A stretch of DNA of 64,000 nucleotides from Lactobacillus sp. ESL0684 (GCF_029392675.1 NZ_CP113941.1:1655001-1719000); one strand, 5' to 3'; shown: positions 18,310 through 28,210, counted from the stretch's first letter. A program made the numbers and translations. The notes: a model not told the origin generated them from the sequence alone.

Positions 18310-18747
18310 TTAAATATCATCTTCATCAGCTGCTTGCGCCTCAGGTTCGTACTGCTTCATAGCAGCTTGACCCTCACTTAAGGCAGTCTGAACAATCTTT
18401 TCCTTAGTCATAATATCTAATGAAACTGCTGCTGTAAGTGCCATTGAGAAGTTCATCCCACCCAAAACAACTGCGTTTTCCAGATAGTTATGATTGGCAA
18501 AAGCCGCTAAAAAAGTTGTCAGCGGACTGCCGCCAATAATATCTGCTAAGACGATAAATTCATCATCAGCTGCAAACTGTTGCTCCTGCAAAAAGGCCTC
18601 TACTTGTTGGTTAAAGTCTGCTTGAGAATCCCCATTATGCAGGCACAAAGCAAAAGTCTTCTTCACAGCATCGCCAGCAAACATTTCCAGTGAGGTTCTG
18701 ACACCTTCTGCAAATTGACCATGCGAAACTAAAATTAAATATTTCAC
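18310..18747 (-). CDS. PTS mannose-class subunit IIA
   Basis: Soluble IIA-Man protein with phospho-histidine H9 in KYLILVSHGQFAEG. The start is taken as GTG at 18747, preceded by AGAGG; the longer frame begins at a TTG that would consume that ribosome site. It is the first gene of the PTS operon, divergent from the sensor cluster at 18.9 kb. The last residues are acidic (QAADEDDI). Confidence 0.88.
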   Translation of the reverse strand: MKYLILVSHGQFAEGVRTSLEMFAGDAVKKTFALCLHNGDSQADFNQQVEAFLQEQQFAADDEFIVLADIIGGSPLTTFLAAFANHNYLENAVVLGGMNFSMALTAAVSLDIMTKEKIVQTALSEGQAAMKQYEPEAQAADEDDI

Positions 18748-18819
18748 TGCCTTTATTCCTCTCTTCAATTAAGATAAATTAAAATTATCATAATTTTTGG
18801 ATACGCTACCAGTGCTAAA

Positions 18820-18850
18820 TGTCACTAAACTATGAGTGACAAATGTCATT
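18820..18850. promoter_or_regulatory. Candidate response-regulator operator between PTS operon and sensor cluster
   Basis: TGTCACT (18820-18826), eight bases, AGTGACA (18835-18841) is a perfect inverted repeat, followed by a third half-site TGTCA at 18844-18848 in direct orientation with the first. It lies in the divergent control region between the IIA gene and the sensor genes, about 75-100 bases from each start. Binding by the NarL-type regulator at 21283-21972 is inferred. Confidence 0.6.
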
Positions 18851-18948
18851 ATCTGTAAGTGCTTTCTAAAATGTCGTTGAATGTCGTCTTAGTTTCGGCG
18901 ATAATTAGGAAAAGACTAGTGAGTATTTTAGTTGGTAGGGTATGGACA

Positions 18949-19962
18949 ATGAAATTCACGCATGCAAAAAAACAGCCTAAAAATAATTCCCATAGACGAG
19001 TACCTCTACTCGTTGGCGGCGAACTTTTTGCAGCTGTCTTTTTTATTTTATTAGTTTGGCTATTATTTATCGTTAATCCCAGTCAAAAATCCCAAGTTAA
19101 GATTGGTTCAACCTATATGACGATGAACAACAACTTTTTCCCGGTTTTAAATGAACAGATTGCTAATTACGTTGAAGATCATCACGGTAAATTATATAAT
19201 CGCGATCCGGCGCTCATTGTTGATAAACAAGTTGAAGAAATCGATTCTTTTATTGCCAAAGGTGTTAATGCCATTATTATTAATCCTGTTGATGGTAATA
19301 GTGATAAAATTCTGGCCGCTTTACATCGCGCTAAAAATAAAGGAATTAAAATCGTAATGGTTGATTCGCAAATGAAATCAGACCGGGATGCCGATTGCGT
19401 TATTTTATCCGACAATTATAAAGCCGGACAATTGTGCGCTAGGCATCTCCTAACTCATAAAAAGCATGCTAAAATTTTACTACTTGAGCATTATTCCGCT
19501 TATTCTGCTAATAATCGGATTCAGGGCTTCACAGATACAATTAAGCAAGCACCTAATCGTAAGAATTTCCAAATCGTCAAAAAAATAAACACTTATGGTC
19601 AATCAGAAATCACTTTGCCATTAGTTGAAAAAGCTCTTAAGCAAAAGCCAAAATTCGATACAATTATGGCACTAAACGACCAAGCAGCAGTGGGCGCACT
19701 TGCCGCAATTGACGAAGCTAAAATTAAACGAAAAATCAATGTTTACAGCGTTGATGGCTCAGAAAATATGAAAAAACTGCTTGGCGTCAATCCGAATGCC
19801 ATTGCTACTTCGGCCCAATCGCCAATCAATTTAGGTAAAGCCTCGGTAAAGACTGCTTACAAATTAATTGCCGGTAAACAGGTTAAACATAAAATTATTT
19901 TGCCTGTTTATCTAATCACTAACAACAATATCAATAATTACAATGTTCTGGGGTGGCAATGA
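18949..19962 (+). CDS. Membrane-anchored sugar-binding sensor protein (periplasmic binding protein 4 family)
   Basis: After a basic N-terminus and one membrane helix (LLVGGELFAAVFFILLVW), the rest is a ribose-binding-type type I periplasmic-binding fold: INPVDGNSDKILAALHRAKN, VMVDSQMK, DNYKAGQLCARHLL and DTIMALNDQAAVGALAAIDEA are classic. It lacks a lipobox, so it is held in the membrane by the helix. Start is ATG 18949; an in-frame GTG at 18919 after AGGAAAAG is an alternative. No ABC permease is linked, so it probably senses ligand and signals to the overlapping kinase, like XylFII with LytS. Confidence 0.82.
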   Translation: MKFTHAKKQPKNNSHRRVPLLVGGELFAAVFFILLVWLLFIVNPSQKSQVKIGSTYMTMNNNFFPVLNEQIANYVEDHHGKLYNRDPALIVDKQVEEIDSFIAKGVNAIIINPVDGNSDKILAALHRAKNKGIKIVMVDSQMKSDRDADCVILSDNYKAGQLCARHLLTHKKHAKILLLEHYSAYSANNRIQGFTDTIKQAPNRKNFQIVKKINTYGQSEITLPLVEKALKQKPKFDTIMALNDQAAVGALAAIDEAKIKRKINVYSVDGSENMKKLLGVNPNAIATSAQSPINLGKASVKTAYKLIAGKQVKHKIILPVYLITNNNINNYNVLGWQ

Positions 19963-21290
19963 TGCCCAAGTTTAAGCACTTAATCATTCTGCGCCGAATG
20001 ATGTTATGGCTAAATTTTTTCGCTATTTTATTCAATGCCACTTTATTTACCTATACAACAGATTATGTTATCAAGACTGGTCAATCATACCAACTATTAA
20101 CTTCCTTAAAGCATATTCCGGATTCGCCACAAGCCATTTTTTGGCAAAGTAGTATCAGCTTTCTCATTTTAGCAAGCCTGATGTTTATTCATCATCATAA
20201 TCATCACTTTAATCATAATTCTGAACTGAACAATTTGATTTTGTTAGCAGAACTTTTATTTGCAATTGTGGTCTTTATCTCACTGAGAATGACTTATAAT
20301 GGTGTCTTTTTATTAATTTTTGTCGACTTCATTATTAGTAACCGCAATCAGTATAACTTTCACGACTATCTGATCTGGATCCTGGTTGCAATTAGCCTAT
20401 TGCTGATCTTATTGGTCACTGACTATTCAATTATTAGCCATCTGTTAACTTTGCCGGATCTAACAACTTATTTAAGTTTTTTACCTGCTCAAATTGGCTC
20501 TACCCTCATCTTTTGGAAAAATTTTATTTCAACTTTCAACTTAACTTTTTTCATCTTAATTTTGATTTATTTTGCTATTTTCCAATTAAATCAAGAAAAT
20601 GACATCCAAAATAAATTGAAGTTAGCTTCCAAAGCCAATGATGAATTAAAAAATTATGCCGCACTCTCCGAACACATTGCCCAAGATCGGGAACGTAAAC
20701 GTATTGCACGTGATTTACATGATTCAGTCGGTCACGTACTAACCGGGATTGATGCTGGAATTGACGCTAGTTTAGTATTAATCGACATTGACCATGCCGC
20801 AACCAAAAAGCAACTTGGTAAAATCCAAGTTGCAGTTAAGCAAGGGATTAAAGATGTCCGCAAGGCGCTCAATCGCATTCGCCCAGGAGCACTTAAGAAT
20901 TATACGTTAGCCGAATCCTTACGCAAGATGTTACAAGAATACGCCGAACTGTCACAGATTAAAATTAATTTTAACTATCACTGGGGAACAACCGATTTTG
21001 AAAAAACTACTGAAAACGTGATTTTCCGGATTATTGAGGAGTCAATTACTAATTCCTTAAGACATGGCCACGCTGATGAAATCACCATTAACTGTACTAT
21101 TTTAGAACAACATCGCTATCAGCTATTAATCAAAGATAATGGTTCTGGTACCCCTAAAATCAAGCCTGGTTATGGCATTACCCAAATGAAAGAGCGAGTC
21201 GCAATTATCAACGGTAAAATTAGTTTTGATGGTAGTAACGGATTCGTGACTAAAGTTGAAATTCCAATGGAAGGAGAAATAAATGATTAA
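19959..21290 (+). CDS. Sensor histidine kinase, DesK/NarX (HisKA_3) type
   Basis: The N-terminal 210 residues hold several membrane helices and a loop; a short coiled coil then leads to the HisKA_3 domain with phospho-histidine near residue 254 in RIARDLHDSVGH. The ATPase domain shows ITNSLRHGHADE (N box), DNGSG (G1) and GYGITQMKER (G2). The start ATG overlaps the stop of the binding protein (ATGA), so the two are translated together. It lacks its own obvious ligand-binding domain, consistent with sensing through the binding protein. Confidence 0.92.
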   Translation: MMPKFKHLIILRRMMLWLNFFAILFNATLFTYTTDYVIKTGQSYQLLTSLKHIPDSPQAIFWQSSISFLILASLMFIHHHNHHFNHNSELNNLILLAELLFAIVVFISLRMTYNGVFLLIFVDFIISNRNQYNFHDYLIWILVAISLLLILLVTDYSIISHLLTLPDLTTYLSFLPAQIGSTLIFWKNFISTFNLTFFILILIYFAIFQLNQENDIQNKLKLASKANDELKNYAALSEHIAQDRERKRIARDLHDSVGHVLTGIDAGIDASLVLIDIDHAATKKQLGKIQVAVKQGIKDVRKALNRIRPGALKNYTLAESLRKMLQEYAELSQIKINFNYHWGTTDFEKTTENVIFRIIEESITNSLRHGHADEITINCTILEQHRYQLLIKDNGSGTPKIKPGYGITQMKERVAIINGKISFDGSNGFVTKVEIPMEGEIND

Positions 21291-21972
21291 AATTATGATC
21301 GCAGATGACCAACAACTGATCAAGGATTCACTTAAGATTATTCTCAATGCTAATCCCGATTTTACGGTAATTGATACTGTTAATAATGGTCAAGAAGTTT
21401 TAACCAGCTTAAAAAAGCGGCAACCAGATATTATTCTCATGGACGTCCGTATGCCGAAGATGGATGGCACAGTTTGCACTAAATACGTGAAAGAACAATA
21501 TCCTCAAATCAAGGTCATTATTCTGACTACTTTTGATGATGATGATTTTATCTTTAGTGCCTTAAAGTATGGTGCGTCAGGTTATCTGCTCAAGGGGGCA
21601 TCAACTGACGAATTATACGAGGCAATCAAGACGGTCTATCATGGTGGAGCAATGATCAATCCCAATATTGCAGAAAAAGTTTTCAAGTTATTTTCCAAGA
21701 TGGCCCAAGCTAATTATGCAATTCGCGTTAATGATAAAGACACTAAAAATTTTTCTAAACAAGAATGGACTGTTATCCAGCAGGTAGGCTTCGGCTTATC
21801 TAACAAAGAAATTGCTGCTAAATTATTTTTGTCTGAAGGTACAGTACGTAACTACATTTCCCGAATTTTAGATAAATTACAACTGCGCGATCGTACCCAA
21901 CTTGCGATTTGGGCTGTCCAAACTGGTGTTACAAGTGAGCCAATTGGTGATGACGATGACTCGAAAAAATAA
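21283..21972 (+). CDS. Response regulator, NarL/FixJ family
   Basis: Receiver domain (1-120) with phospho-aspartate D54 in ILMDVRMPKMDG, acidic DD at 8-9 and the conserved lysine in LLKGAS. The C-terminal LuxR-type helix-turn-helix (about 150-215) contains GLSNKEIAAKLFLSEGTVRNYISRIL. It overlaps the kinase gene by 8 bases with GGAAGGAG inside the kinase 3' end. The likely targets are its own cluster and the divergent mannose-class PTS, through the dyad at 18820-18850. Confidence 0.93.
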   Translation: MIKIMIADDQQLIKDSLKIILNANPDFTVIDTVNNGQEVLTSLKKRQPDIILMDVRMPKMDGTVCTKYVKEQYPQIKVIILTTFDDDDFIFSALKYGASGYLLKGASTDELYEAIKTVYHGGAMINPNIAEKVFKLFSKMAQANYAIRVNDKDTKNFSKQEWTVIQQVGFGLSNKEIAAKLFLSEGTVRNYISRILDKLQLRDRTQLAIWAVQTGVTSEPIGDDDDSKK

Positions 21973-23251
21973 ACTGATTTCCCTAACTGTCATTATTTGC
22001 TTAATCACTGGTGCAACTTTTTGGTATCACCATACACGTGCCCAGCAAAAAACACTAACTATCGGTCTTTACACTAGTAGCAGTTGGAACGTGCCCAATG
22101 GCCACCAATACCACGTGATTGATTACGCAATTAAAAAGTTTAAGCAACAACATCCCGATATTAAAATTAAATATGAAAGTGGTATTCAACAAGATGAATA
22201 TCGTAATTGGCTTAGTGAAAAAATCATCGAACATCAAACCCCTGATTTATTAATCGTACCTAATCAAGACTTTAATTCCTTAGCCAGTGAAGGCGCCTTT
22301 AAAGACTTGACACCGATGATGAAACAGGAAAACTTTAATAGTCAAATTTTTTATCCTAGTACGCTAAAAGCCGGTCAATATCATGGTCAACAGCTAGCTT
22401 TGCCATACGAAGCCAATCCTACACTAATGGTTATGAATAAAACGTTGCTAAAAAAACTACAGGTATCCTCTCCGCAAGAGAACTGGACGCCACAGCAATT
22501 CTATCAACTTTGTCATCAAATAGTGCAATCTAATCAAAAGAAGCAATATTATGGTGTCACCAGCAGTTATAATTGGCAGGATGCACAACTGGCATACGGT
22601 AACGAATTATTTAGTAAAACCGATGGTAGTGTACAACTGGCAACTGATAAAGCACGTAAGGCCTTCTCTTTGGTCGAAAACCTAACCAACGATGTTTCTT
22701 CTTATAATGTTACTTCCCAGCTCTTTGATAAAGGGCGTGTCGCCTTTATGCCCCTAGGCTTAGCACAATATCGTACTTATACTTCCTATCCATTTCATAT
22801 CACACGCAACAACAATTTTTTATGGGAATGTACCAAAATGCCTAGTAAACTAGCGGCACATTCAACTCCGATGGAAACTTCGATGTTTGCCATTTCTAGC
22901 AAAGCCAAGAATCCTGCGGCAGCTTGGGATTTCATGAAATTATTATGCACCAATCAGGATGTCCAATATGAGGTAATGAAGACTAACATGGGGGCATCAG
23001 TATTGCCTAGTGTCGTTAAGAGTCGAGCTGCTCAAAAAATTTTAGACGAAAAAGTCATTGATTACCATAACTTAACTGTTAAAAAATTAGACTCTATTAT
23101 GCGTGATGGTGCGGTCTATCCCAAATTTAAGGATTATAACCATAAATGCGAAGAACTCGATTACAAAATCCAAAATGCGCTAAAAGCAGGAAATCTAGAA
23201 ACTCAATTATTTAATATTCAATCACAAATTAATCAAAGTGAGGAAAAATAG
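21950..23251 (+). CDS. Extracellular solute-binding protein, family 1
   Basis: Sugar-type substrate-binding protein of about 434 residues. The start is taken as ATG 21950, inside the regulator gene, giving a basic N-terminus and a hydrophobic signal or anchor (LISLTVIICLITGATFWY) without a lipobox cysteine. The body matches SBP family 1: IDYAIKKFKQQHPDIKIKYE, TPDLLIVPNQDFNSLA, MGLAQ-like and AWDFMKLL. No permease or ATPase genes are adjacent, so it may be a second sensory input or may dock to transport proteins encoded elsewhere. It ends the four-gene transcript. Confidence 0.82.
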   Translation: MTMTRKNKLISLTVIICLITGATFWYHHTRAQQKTLTIGLYTSSSWNVPNGHQYHVIDYAIKKFKQQHPDIKIKYESGIQQDEYRNWLSEKIIEHQTPDLLIVPNQDFNSLASEGAFKDLTPMMKQENFNSQIFYPSTLKAGQYHGQQLALPYEANPTLMVMNKTLLKKLQVSSPQENWTPQQFYQLCHQIVQSNQKKQYYGVTSSYNWQDAQLAYGNELFSKTDGSVQLATDKARKAFSLVENLTNDVSSYNVTSQLFDKGRVAFMPLGLAQYRTYTSYPFHITRNNNFLWECTKMPSKLAAHSTPMETSMFAISSKAKNPAAAWDFMKLLCTNQDVQYEVMKTNMGASVLPSVVKSRAAQKILDEKVIDYHNLTVKKLDSIMRDGAVYPKFKDYNHKCEELDYKIQNALKAGNLETQLFNIQSQINQSEEK

Positions 23252-23258
23252 TAAATAA

Positions 23259-23288
23259 AAGGTCTTTGACCCTAGCGTCAAAGACCTT
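23259..23288 (+). terminator. Terminator of the sensor cluster
   Basis: A 12-bp perfect stem AAGGTCTTTGAC/GTCAAAGACCTT with a six-base loop follows the stop by 8 bases. The T-run is weak, which may allow partial readthrough. Confidence 0.75.
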
Positions 23289-23352
23289 AATAAGAAGTTT
23301 TTGCAAGCTGATTAATACCTGCAAGTAATTCTCATATTCATATTATAAATTA

Positions 23353-25728
23353 TTATTTAAAGTTAACCCGTTTAACATATTGCTCTTTGCCAACTATATA
23401 ATATCTTTTACCATGAAGCTTGACACTACTGCCATAAGTTCTAACCTGCTTGTTGCGCTTTAGATGTTTACCTTTAATCCGTTTGCCATGTTGATTATAG
23501 ACATATGCATTATGCTTTAATTTGCGCTTGGTGCCAGAAATATTTCCCGCAGCTAAATACCGATCGTTAGCTAAAACATAGTATTTTTTACCGTTAATCG
23601 ATTTAATACCGTATGTTTTTACAGTTTTACCTGCCTTGACTTTCTGTACTGTTTTCTTACCAGCTTGATCATAGACATAGGCGTTATGCATCACTATCTT
23701 TTTTGTTGCTTTGGACTTAGGTTCAGTACTAGTAGACGTTACTTTATCATCAGGCTTAGGTTCTTCTTTAATTGGCTGTTTAGAACTAGTCTCCGGCTGA
23801 GTTATAGTAGGCCTAGTTGGTTGATCAATTGGTGGCAAAACTGGTTCAGGTACTGAAGTCGGTTTATTATTAGTTGGTTTATCAGGATTATTGGGATGCT
23901 CATCTGGCACTGTTGAAGTTGGCTTAGACTGTCCCTCATAGCCAATTAACTTGGGACCTACTTCTTGATAACTGACATCAAACTGATTAGTTTGCTGATC
24001 ATCTTGAGCTGAAATCTTCACGTCTTGAACATTATTAACACAAAACCGGCCCATTGTGGCTGCTTGTCCGTTAGAGAAAAACAACTCAATGGAAGTTTTA
24101 TCAGTATAAAGCGTTAAGGTAAAGTCCTTAGTATCTTTTAACCCAGAATCATTCAGATAGCCACGACCATCAGCTAAACCATCACGATAATATTTAGCTG
24201 CTTCACCTGATAACTCACTACTTTCGCCATCAATCCGATATTTACCTGTTGCTGGATCAAAAATGATGACATTATGATCTTTACCTTGAGTAAATTCGAG
24301 TTTGATACTGCCTTGGTAGTTTGCACCATTATTAGTCGAAAAGTGCAACTTATATTTACTATTAGCTGGCTGCTTAGTCAAATTTAACAAATCGTAATAC
24401 TTATTGGGAAGAGCTGCTTGTTGGCCAACCTTGCCACTTTTCTTTGTAATATTACCTGTTTCAAGACCTTCCGTAATTGGCGTGTTAGCAATTGTTAAGT
24501 CATTATTAAGAGTAAGCTTACGCGCTAGAGTATACGCGCCAAGCCGCGTCGAATCAGGATTATTACCGTTTTGATTAGCTTTAATGCCTGAATTGGTATA
24601 GCTCCAATTACCAACCCATCCCATCGTAATAAGTTCAGAATCGGCATGAGCCAAATCATCACTTCCGTTAAAGTTAGCACCATAATAATCAGTTCCTTGA
24701 TCTAATCGTTTGGCATCAGTTTCTGGAACAAAAATACCGTCTTTATCCAAATGACCCACTGTGTAATAAGTACCAGTTGTTTGCCCAGCATTGGGAGCCT
24801 TAGCACCAACAAAGAGCACTTGTTTTACTTGTCCATCAGCAGTTTTCATGCTTCTAACGACTGGACATTCAATCGGTGCTTCAAATGGTAACCCCTTGAG
24901 AAAGTCGCTGCTAGGAATTTTACTATCTTTTTGATTAGCCTTTGCCATCTTCCACTTAAGGCCATCAGTTGATTGATAAACTCCAATGTTATTGCCTTCA
25001 GCAGTATACATAATTAATTTATCTTGCCAATAAAAGACGGCCGGATCACGTTCATCAAACGGATCAATTGAACCCCCAGGCCAACTATGATCCAAAATAG
25101 GTTTCTTATCATTTAGCGGATGACTAAAGGTCTTACCATCATCATCGGACCAAGCTGCCCAAATATTCTGTTGATAATCCTTATTGCGCAATCCTGAAAA
25201 ATAGGCTACTTTAGCTCCCTTAGGCACGTCAGTAATCTGACCATTGTTGGTAATAATTGTGCCTGTCCACGCACTACCCCAAGTATCATCGATATCACCA
25301 TGCAAATCCTTAATTGCCACTGTTGGCTGACTAAAATGAACAAAATCTTTGGTGGTTACTCGTAGCCAATTTTGCCGAAATCCAGTATTACCTAAGATAA
25401 CCTTACCGGTATAAAGATAGTAAATATCATACTCTTGATTTTTCTGATCATAAATAATCGTCTGTAAGTCGTTTGACCAATTATCAGCAGTATTTAAATG
25501 ATAAGAGTTTTCACGCTCTGACGACGTTGCTGATGGATTTAGATAAGTAAAGCCATCATCGGTATAACCATTAGAAACTGCCGATTTATTTGCATTAGCA
25601 ATTGACCTACTTTGCTGGACACTAGCTAATACATTGGCATTAACCGCTTTAGGATGGCTAACTATGCCCAAACTTAAAAGTGTTGCTACTGCAATTGAAG
25701 TACCTAAACAATATTTATTATAATTCAC
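23353..25728 (-). CDS. Secreted SLAP-anchored fructan hydrolase, GH32 (copy 1)
   Basis: Signal peptide (1-32), GH32 five-blade catalytic domain (about 65-410), C-terminal beta-sandwich (about 430-600; DKTSIELFFSNGQ is the GH32C signature), a proline/threonine-rich spacer (about 605-675) and two SLAP repeats (676-791). Catalytic candidates are D87 in NDLQTI, D228 in ERDPAVF and E287 in IECPV. The RDP and EC motifs place it in GH32 rather than GH68 fructansucrases. It should cleave levan or inulin outside the cell while bound to the S-layer or wall. A cre-like site precedes it. Confidence 0.88.
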   Translation of the reverse strand: MNYNKYCLGTSIAVATLLSLGIVSHPKAVNANVLASVQQSRSIANANKSAVSNGYTDDGFTYLNPSATSSERENSYHLNTADNWSNDLQTIIYDQKNQEYDIYYLYTGKVILGNTGFRQNWLRVTTKDFVHFSQPTVAIKDLHGDIDDTWGSAWTGTIITNNGQITDVPKGAKVAYFSGLRNKDYQQNIWAAWSDDDGKTFSHPLNDKKPILDHSWPGGSIDPFDERDPAVFYWQDKLIMYTAEGNNIGVYQSTDGLKWKMAKANQKDSKIPSSDFLKGLPFEAPIECPVVRSMKTADGQVKQVLFVGAKAPNAGQTTGTYYTVGHLDKDGIFVPETDAKRLDQGTDYYGANFNGSDDLAHADSELITMGWVGNWSYTNSGIKANQNGNNPDSTRLGAYTLARKLTLNNDLTIANTPITEGLETGNITKKSGKVGQQAALPNKYYDLLNLTKQPANSKYKLHFSTNNGANYQGSIKLEFTQGKDHNVIIFDPATGKYRIDGESSELSGEAAKYYRDGLADGRGYLNDSGLKDTKDFTLTLYTDKTSIELFFSNGQAATMGRFCVNNVQDVKISAQDDQQTNQFDVSYQEVGPKLIGYEGQSKPTSTVPDEHPNNPDKPTNNKPTSVPEPVLPPIDQPTRPTITQPETSSKQPIKEEPKPDDKVTSTSTEPKSKATKKIVMHNAYVYDQAGKKTVQKVKAGKTVKTYGIKSINGKKYYVLANDRYLAAGNISGTKRKLKHNAYVYNQHGKRIKGKHLKRNKQVRTYGSSVKLHGKRYYIVGKEQYVKRVNFK

Positions 25729-25739
25729 TATTTTCCTCC

Positions 25740-25760
25740 CATAAAAAGCGTTTACTTTTT
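25740..25760 (-). promoter_or_regulatory. cre-like site upstream of GH32 copy 1
   Basis: Minus-strand AGTAAACGCTTTTT centres on the CG of a CcpA cre motif about 20 bases before the start. It fits the consensus at about 11 of 14 positions by eye. Carbon catabolite repression of a fructanase gene would be expected. Confidence 0.45.
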
Positions 25761-25869
25761 AATTTAATTATAAGCATTAAATAACAAAAATTACAGATGA
25801 TAAATGTAAATATTTCGTTAAAAATAGCTTTTTTGCAGTTTTAAATAACAAATATTTCCAGCAATGCTA

Positions 25870-25904
25870 AAAAATCACTTACAACACATCGTAAGTGGTT
25901 TTTT
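25870..25904 (-). terminator. Terminator of GH32 copy 2
   Basis: A stem AAATCACTTAC/GTAAGTGGTTT with an eight-base loop and T-runs in both directions lies 20 bases past the stop of the second GH32 gene. It separates the two paralogues into distinct transcripts. Confidence 0.8.
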
Positions 25905-25922
25905 AATTAGTTAAATTTAGAC

Positions 25923-28196
25923 TTAAAAGTTAGCTTGCTTAACATATTGCTCTTTGCCAACTATATAATATCTTTTACCATGAAGCTTGACACTACTGCC
26001 ATAAGTCCTAACCTGTTTGTTGCGCTTTAGATGTTTACCTTTAATCCGTTTGCCATGTTGATTATAGACATACGCATTATGCTTTAATTTGCGCTTGGTG
26101 CCATCAATATTACCTGCAGCTAAAAATTGATCATCAGCTAAAACATAGTATTTTTTACCGTTAATCGATTTAGTGCCATAAGTTTTTACCGTTTTGCCTG
26201 CTGGAATTTTCTGGGCTGTTTTCTTACCAGCTTGATTATAGACATAGGCATTATGCATCACCGTCTTTTCAGTTTCTTGCTGTGCAATCGTTGTAGGGGA
26301 CTCCGGTTCAGAAACAGCATTCTCTTTAGCGGGTTGCTTAGGTACATTAGTTGTACTGCTTGATTCAATATTAGGTTCTACCTTAGCTTCATAACCTACT
26401 AATTTAGGCCCAACTTCCTGATAACTAATCTCAAACTGATTATTTTTTTGCTCATCTTGGGCTGAAATTTTTACATCTTGAATATTATTAACACAGAAGC
26501 GACTCATTGTGGCAGCTTGTCCATTAGAAAAGAACAGTTCAATAGAAGTCTTATCAGTATAGACAGTTAAACCAAAGTCTTTAGTATTCTTTAGGCCAGA
26601 GTCATTAATATAACCTAAGCCGCTTTCCAAACCATTCTGGTAATAGTTGGCTGCATCACCTGATAATTCGCTGCTCTTACCATCAATTCGATACTTTCCA
26701 GTAGTCGGATCAAAAATGATAACATTGTGATCCTTACCTTGAGTAAATTCAATGCGAACTGCACCTTGATAATCTTGATCATCTTTTGTGGCAAAATGAA
26801 GCGTATATTTACTATTAGCGGGTTGCCTAGTCAAATTTAATAGCTCGTAATAATCATTTTCACCCTTTACTTGCTCACTTACTTTGCCATCTTTACTTTC
26901 AGCCTTACCGGCTTCAAGCCCGGTCGTAATCGGTACACTTTTCAGTGTTAAGTCATTATTAAGGGTAATCTTGCGCGCCAAAGTGTAGGCACCTAGCCGC
27001 TTAGAGTTAGGAGCATAACCATTTTGATTGGCCTTAATCCCAGAGTTAATGTAATTCCAATTACCAACCCAACCCATTGTAATCAGATCAGAATCGGCAT
27101 GAGCTAAATATTCACTACCGCTAAAGTTAGCACCATAATAATCAGTTCCCTGATCTAGCCGCTTAGCATCAGTTTCTGGAACGAACATTCCATCATCATC
27201 TACGTGACCAACAGTATAATAAGTTCCAGTCGTTTGATTAGCTCCAGGAGCCTTGGATCCGACAAAGAGAACTTGTTTTACTTTCCCATCAGTAGTCTTC
27301 ATACTCCTAATTACAGGACATTCAACTGGCGCTTCAAATGGTAAGCCCTTAAGAAAATCCTTGCTAGGAATCTTACTGTCTTTTTGACTTCCCTTAGCAT
27401 TCGCCCAATTAATTCCATCCTCTGATTGATAGACCCCAATATTGTCACCTTCTGCTAGGTACATCATGAGCTTACCTTGCCAATAAAAGACTGCTGGATC
27501 ACGTTCATCAGAGCGATTAATGGACGTCCAATCCCAATAATGGTCTAGAATAATCTTTTTATCGTTCAATGGATGACTAAATGTTTTACCATTGTCATCG
27601 GACCAGGCTGCCCAGACATTTTGTTGATTATCTTTATTGCTTAAACCGGAGAAATAGGCAACTTTAGCTCCTTTGGGCACACCAATAATCTGACCTTGAT
27701 TGGTAATAATTGATCCTGTCCATGCACTACTCCAGGCATCACCAATATCACCGCTTAAATCCCTTAGAGCCGTAGTCGGTTTAGAAAAGTGAATAAAATC
27801 TTTAGTAGTTACACGGTCCCAATTTTGTTGTTTACCCGTATCACTATTAGTTACATTTGCAGTATGCAAATAATAAATGACATATTCCTGATTTTCCTCA
27901 TCGTAAATAATCGTCTGTAAGTCGTTAGACCAATCTCGATCAACATTCAAATGATAAGAATCTTCTCGCTCAGGCGAAGTTGCCGTCGGCTTTAAAAAAG
28001 TAAACCCATCATCACTATAGCCATTTGACACATACTTACCATCAAGCAGTGGATCAGACTTGCCTGGTTGATTGTCTTGTAAAAGTACACTCGGAATGTC
28101 ACTTGCTTGAACATCATTGGACATACTCGTCAATCCTAAAGTTAATAGTACTGCCGCTGCAATTGACGTGCCTAAATAATATTTATTACTAGTCAT
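25923..28196 (-). CDS. Secreted SLAP-anchored fructan hydrolase, GH32 (copy 2)
   Basis: A close paralogue of the gene at 23353-25728, with the same order: signal peptide, GH32 catalytic domain (WSNDLQTI, ERDPAVF, VECPVI), GH32C sandwich, short linker and two SLAP repeats. The start is ATG 28196 after AGGAGGG; an upstream in-frame extension is rejected. The linker is about 30 residues shorter and lacks the proline-rich repeat of copy 1. The SLAP ends are nearly identical in DNA while the catalytic halves have diverged, suggesting duplication with later exchange at the 3' end. Confidence 0.88.
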   Translation of the reverse strand: MTSNKYYLGTSIAAAVLLTLGLTSMSNDVQASDIPSVLLQDNQPGKSDPLLDGKYVSNGYSDDGFTFLKPTATSPEREDSYHLNVDRDWSNDLQTIIYDEENQEYVIYYLHTANVTNSDTGKQQNWDRVTTKDFIHFSKPTTALRDLSGDIGDAWSSAWTGSIITNQGQIIGVPKGAKVAYFSGLSNKDNQQNVWAAWSDDNGKTFSHPLNDKKIILDHYWDWTSINRSDERDPAVFYWQGKLMMYLAEGDNIGVYQSEDGINWANAKGSQKDSKIPSKDFLKGLPFEAPVECPVIRSMKTTDGKVKQVLFVGSKAPGANQTTGTYYTVGHVDDDGMFVPETDAKRLDQGTDYYGANFSGSEYLAHADSDLITMGWVGNWNYINSGIKANQNGYAPNSKRLGAYTLARKITLNNDLTLKSVPITTGLEAGKAESKDGKVSEQVKGENDYYELLNLTRQPANSKYTLHFATKDDQDYQGAVRIEFTQGKDHNVIIFDPTTGKYRIDGKSSELSGDAANYYQNGLESGLGYINDSGLKNTKDFGLTVYTDKTSIELFFSNGQAATMSRFCVNNIQDVKISAQDEQKNNQFEISYQEVGPKLVGYEAKVEPNIESSSTTNVPKQPAKENAVSEPESPTTIAQQETEKTVMHNAYVYNQAGKKTAQKIPAGKTVKTYGTKSINGKKYYVLADDQFLAAGNIDGTKRKLKHNAYVYNQHGKRIKGKHLKRNKQVRTYGSSVKLHGKRYYIVGKEQYVKQANF

Positions 28197-28210
28197 TATT
28201 TCCCTCCTAT

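Noticed and set aside
23353-28196. GH68 fructansucrase (levansucrase or inulosucrase) assignment for the two large enzymes
   Set aside because: The EC motif (FEAP.ECPV), the ERDP context and the C-terminal beta-sandwich with DKTSIELFFSNGQ belong to GH32; the GH68 VWDSWP motif is absent.
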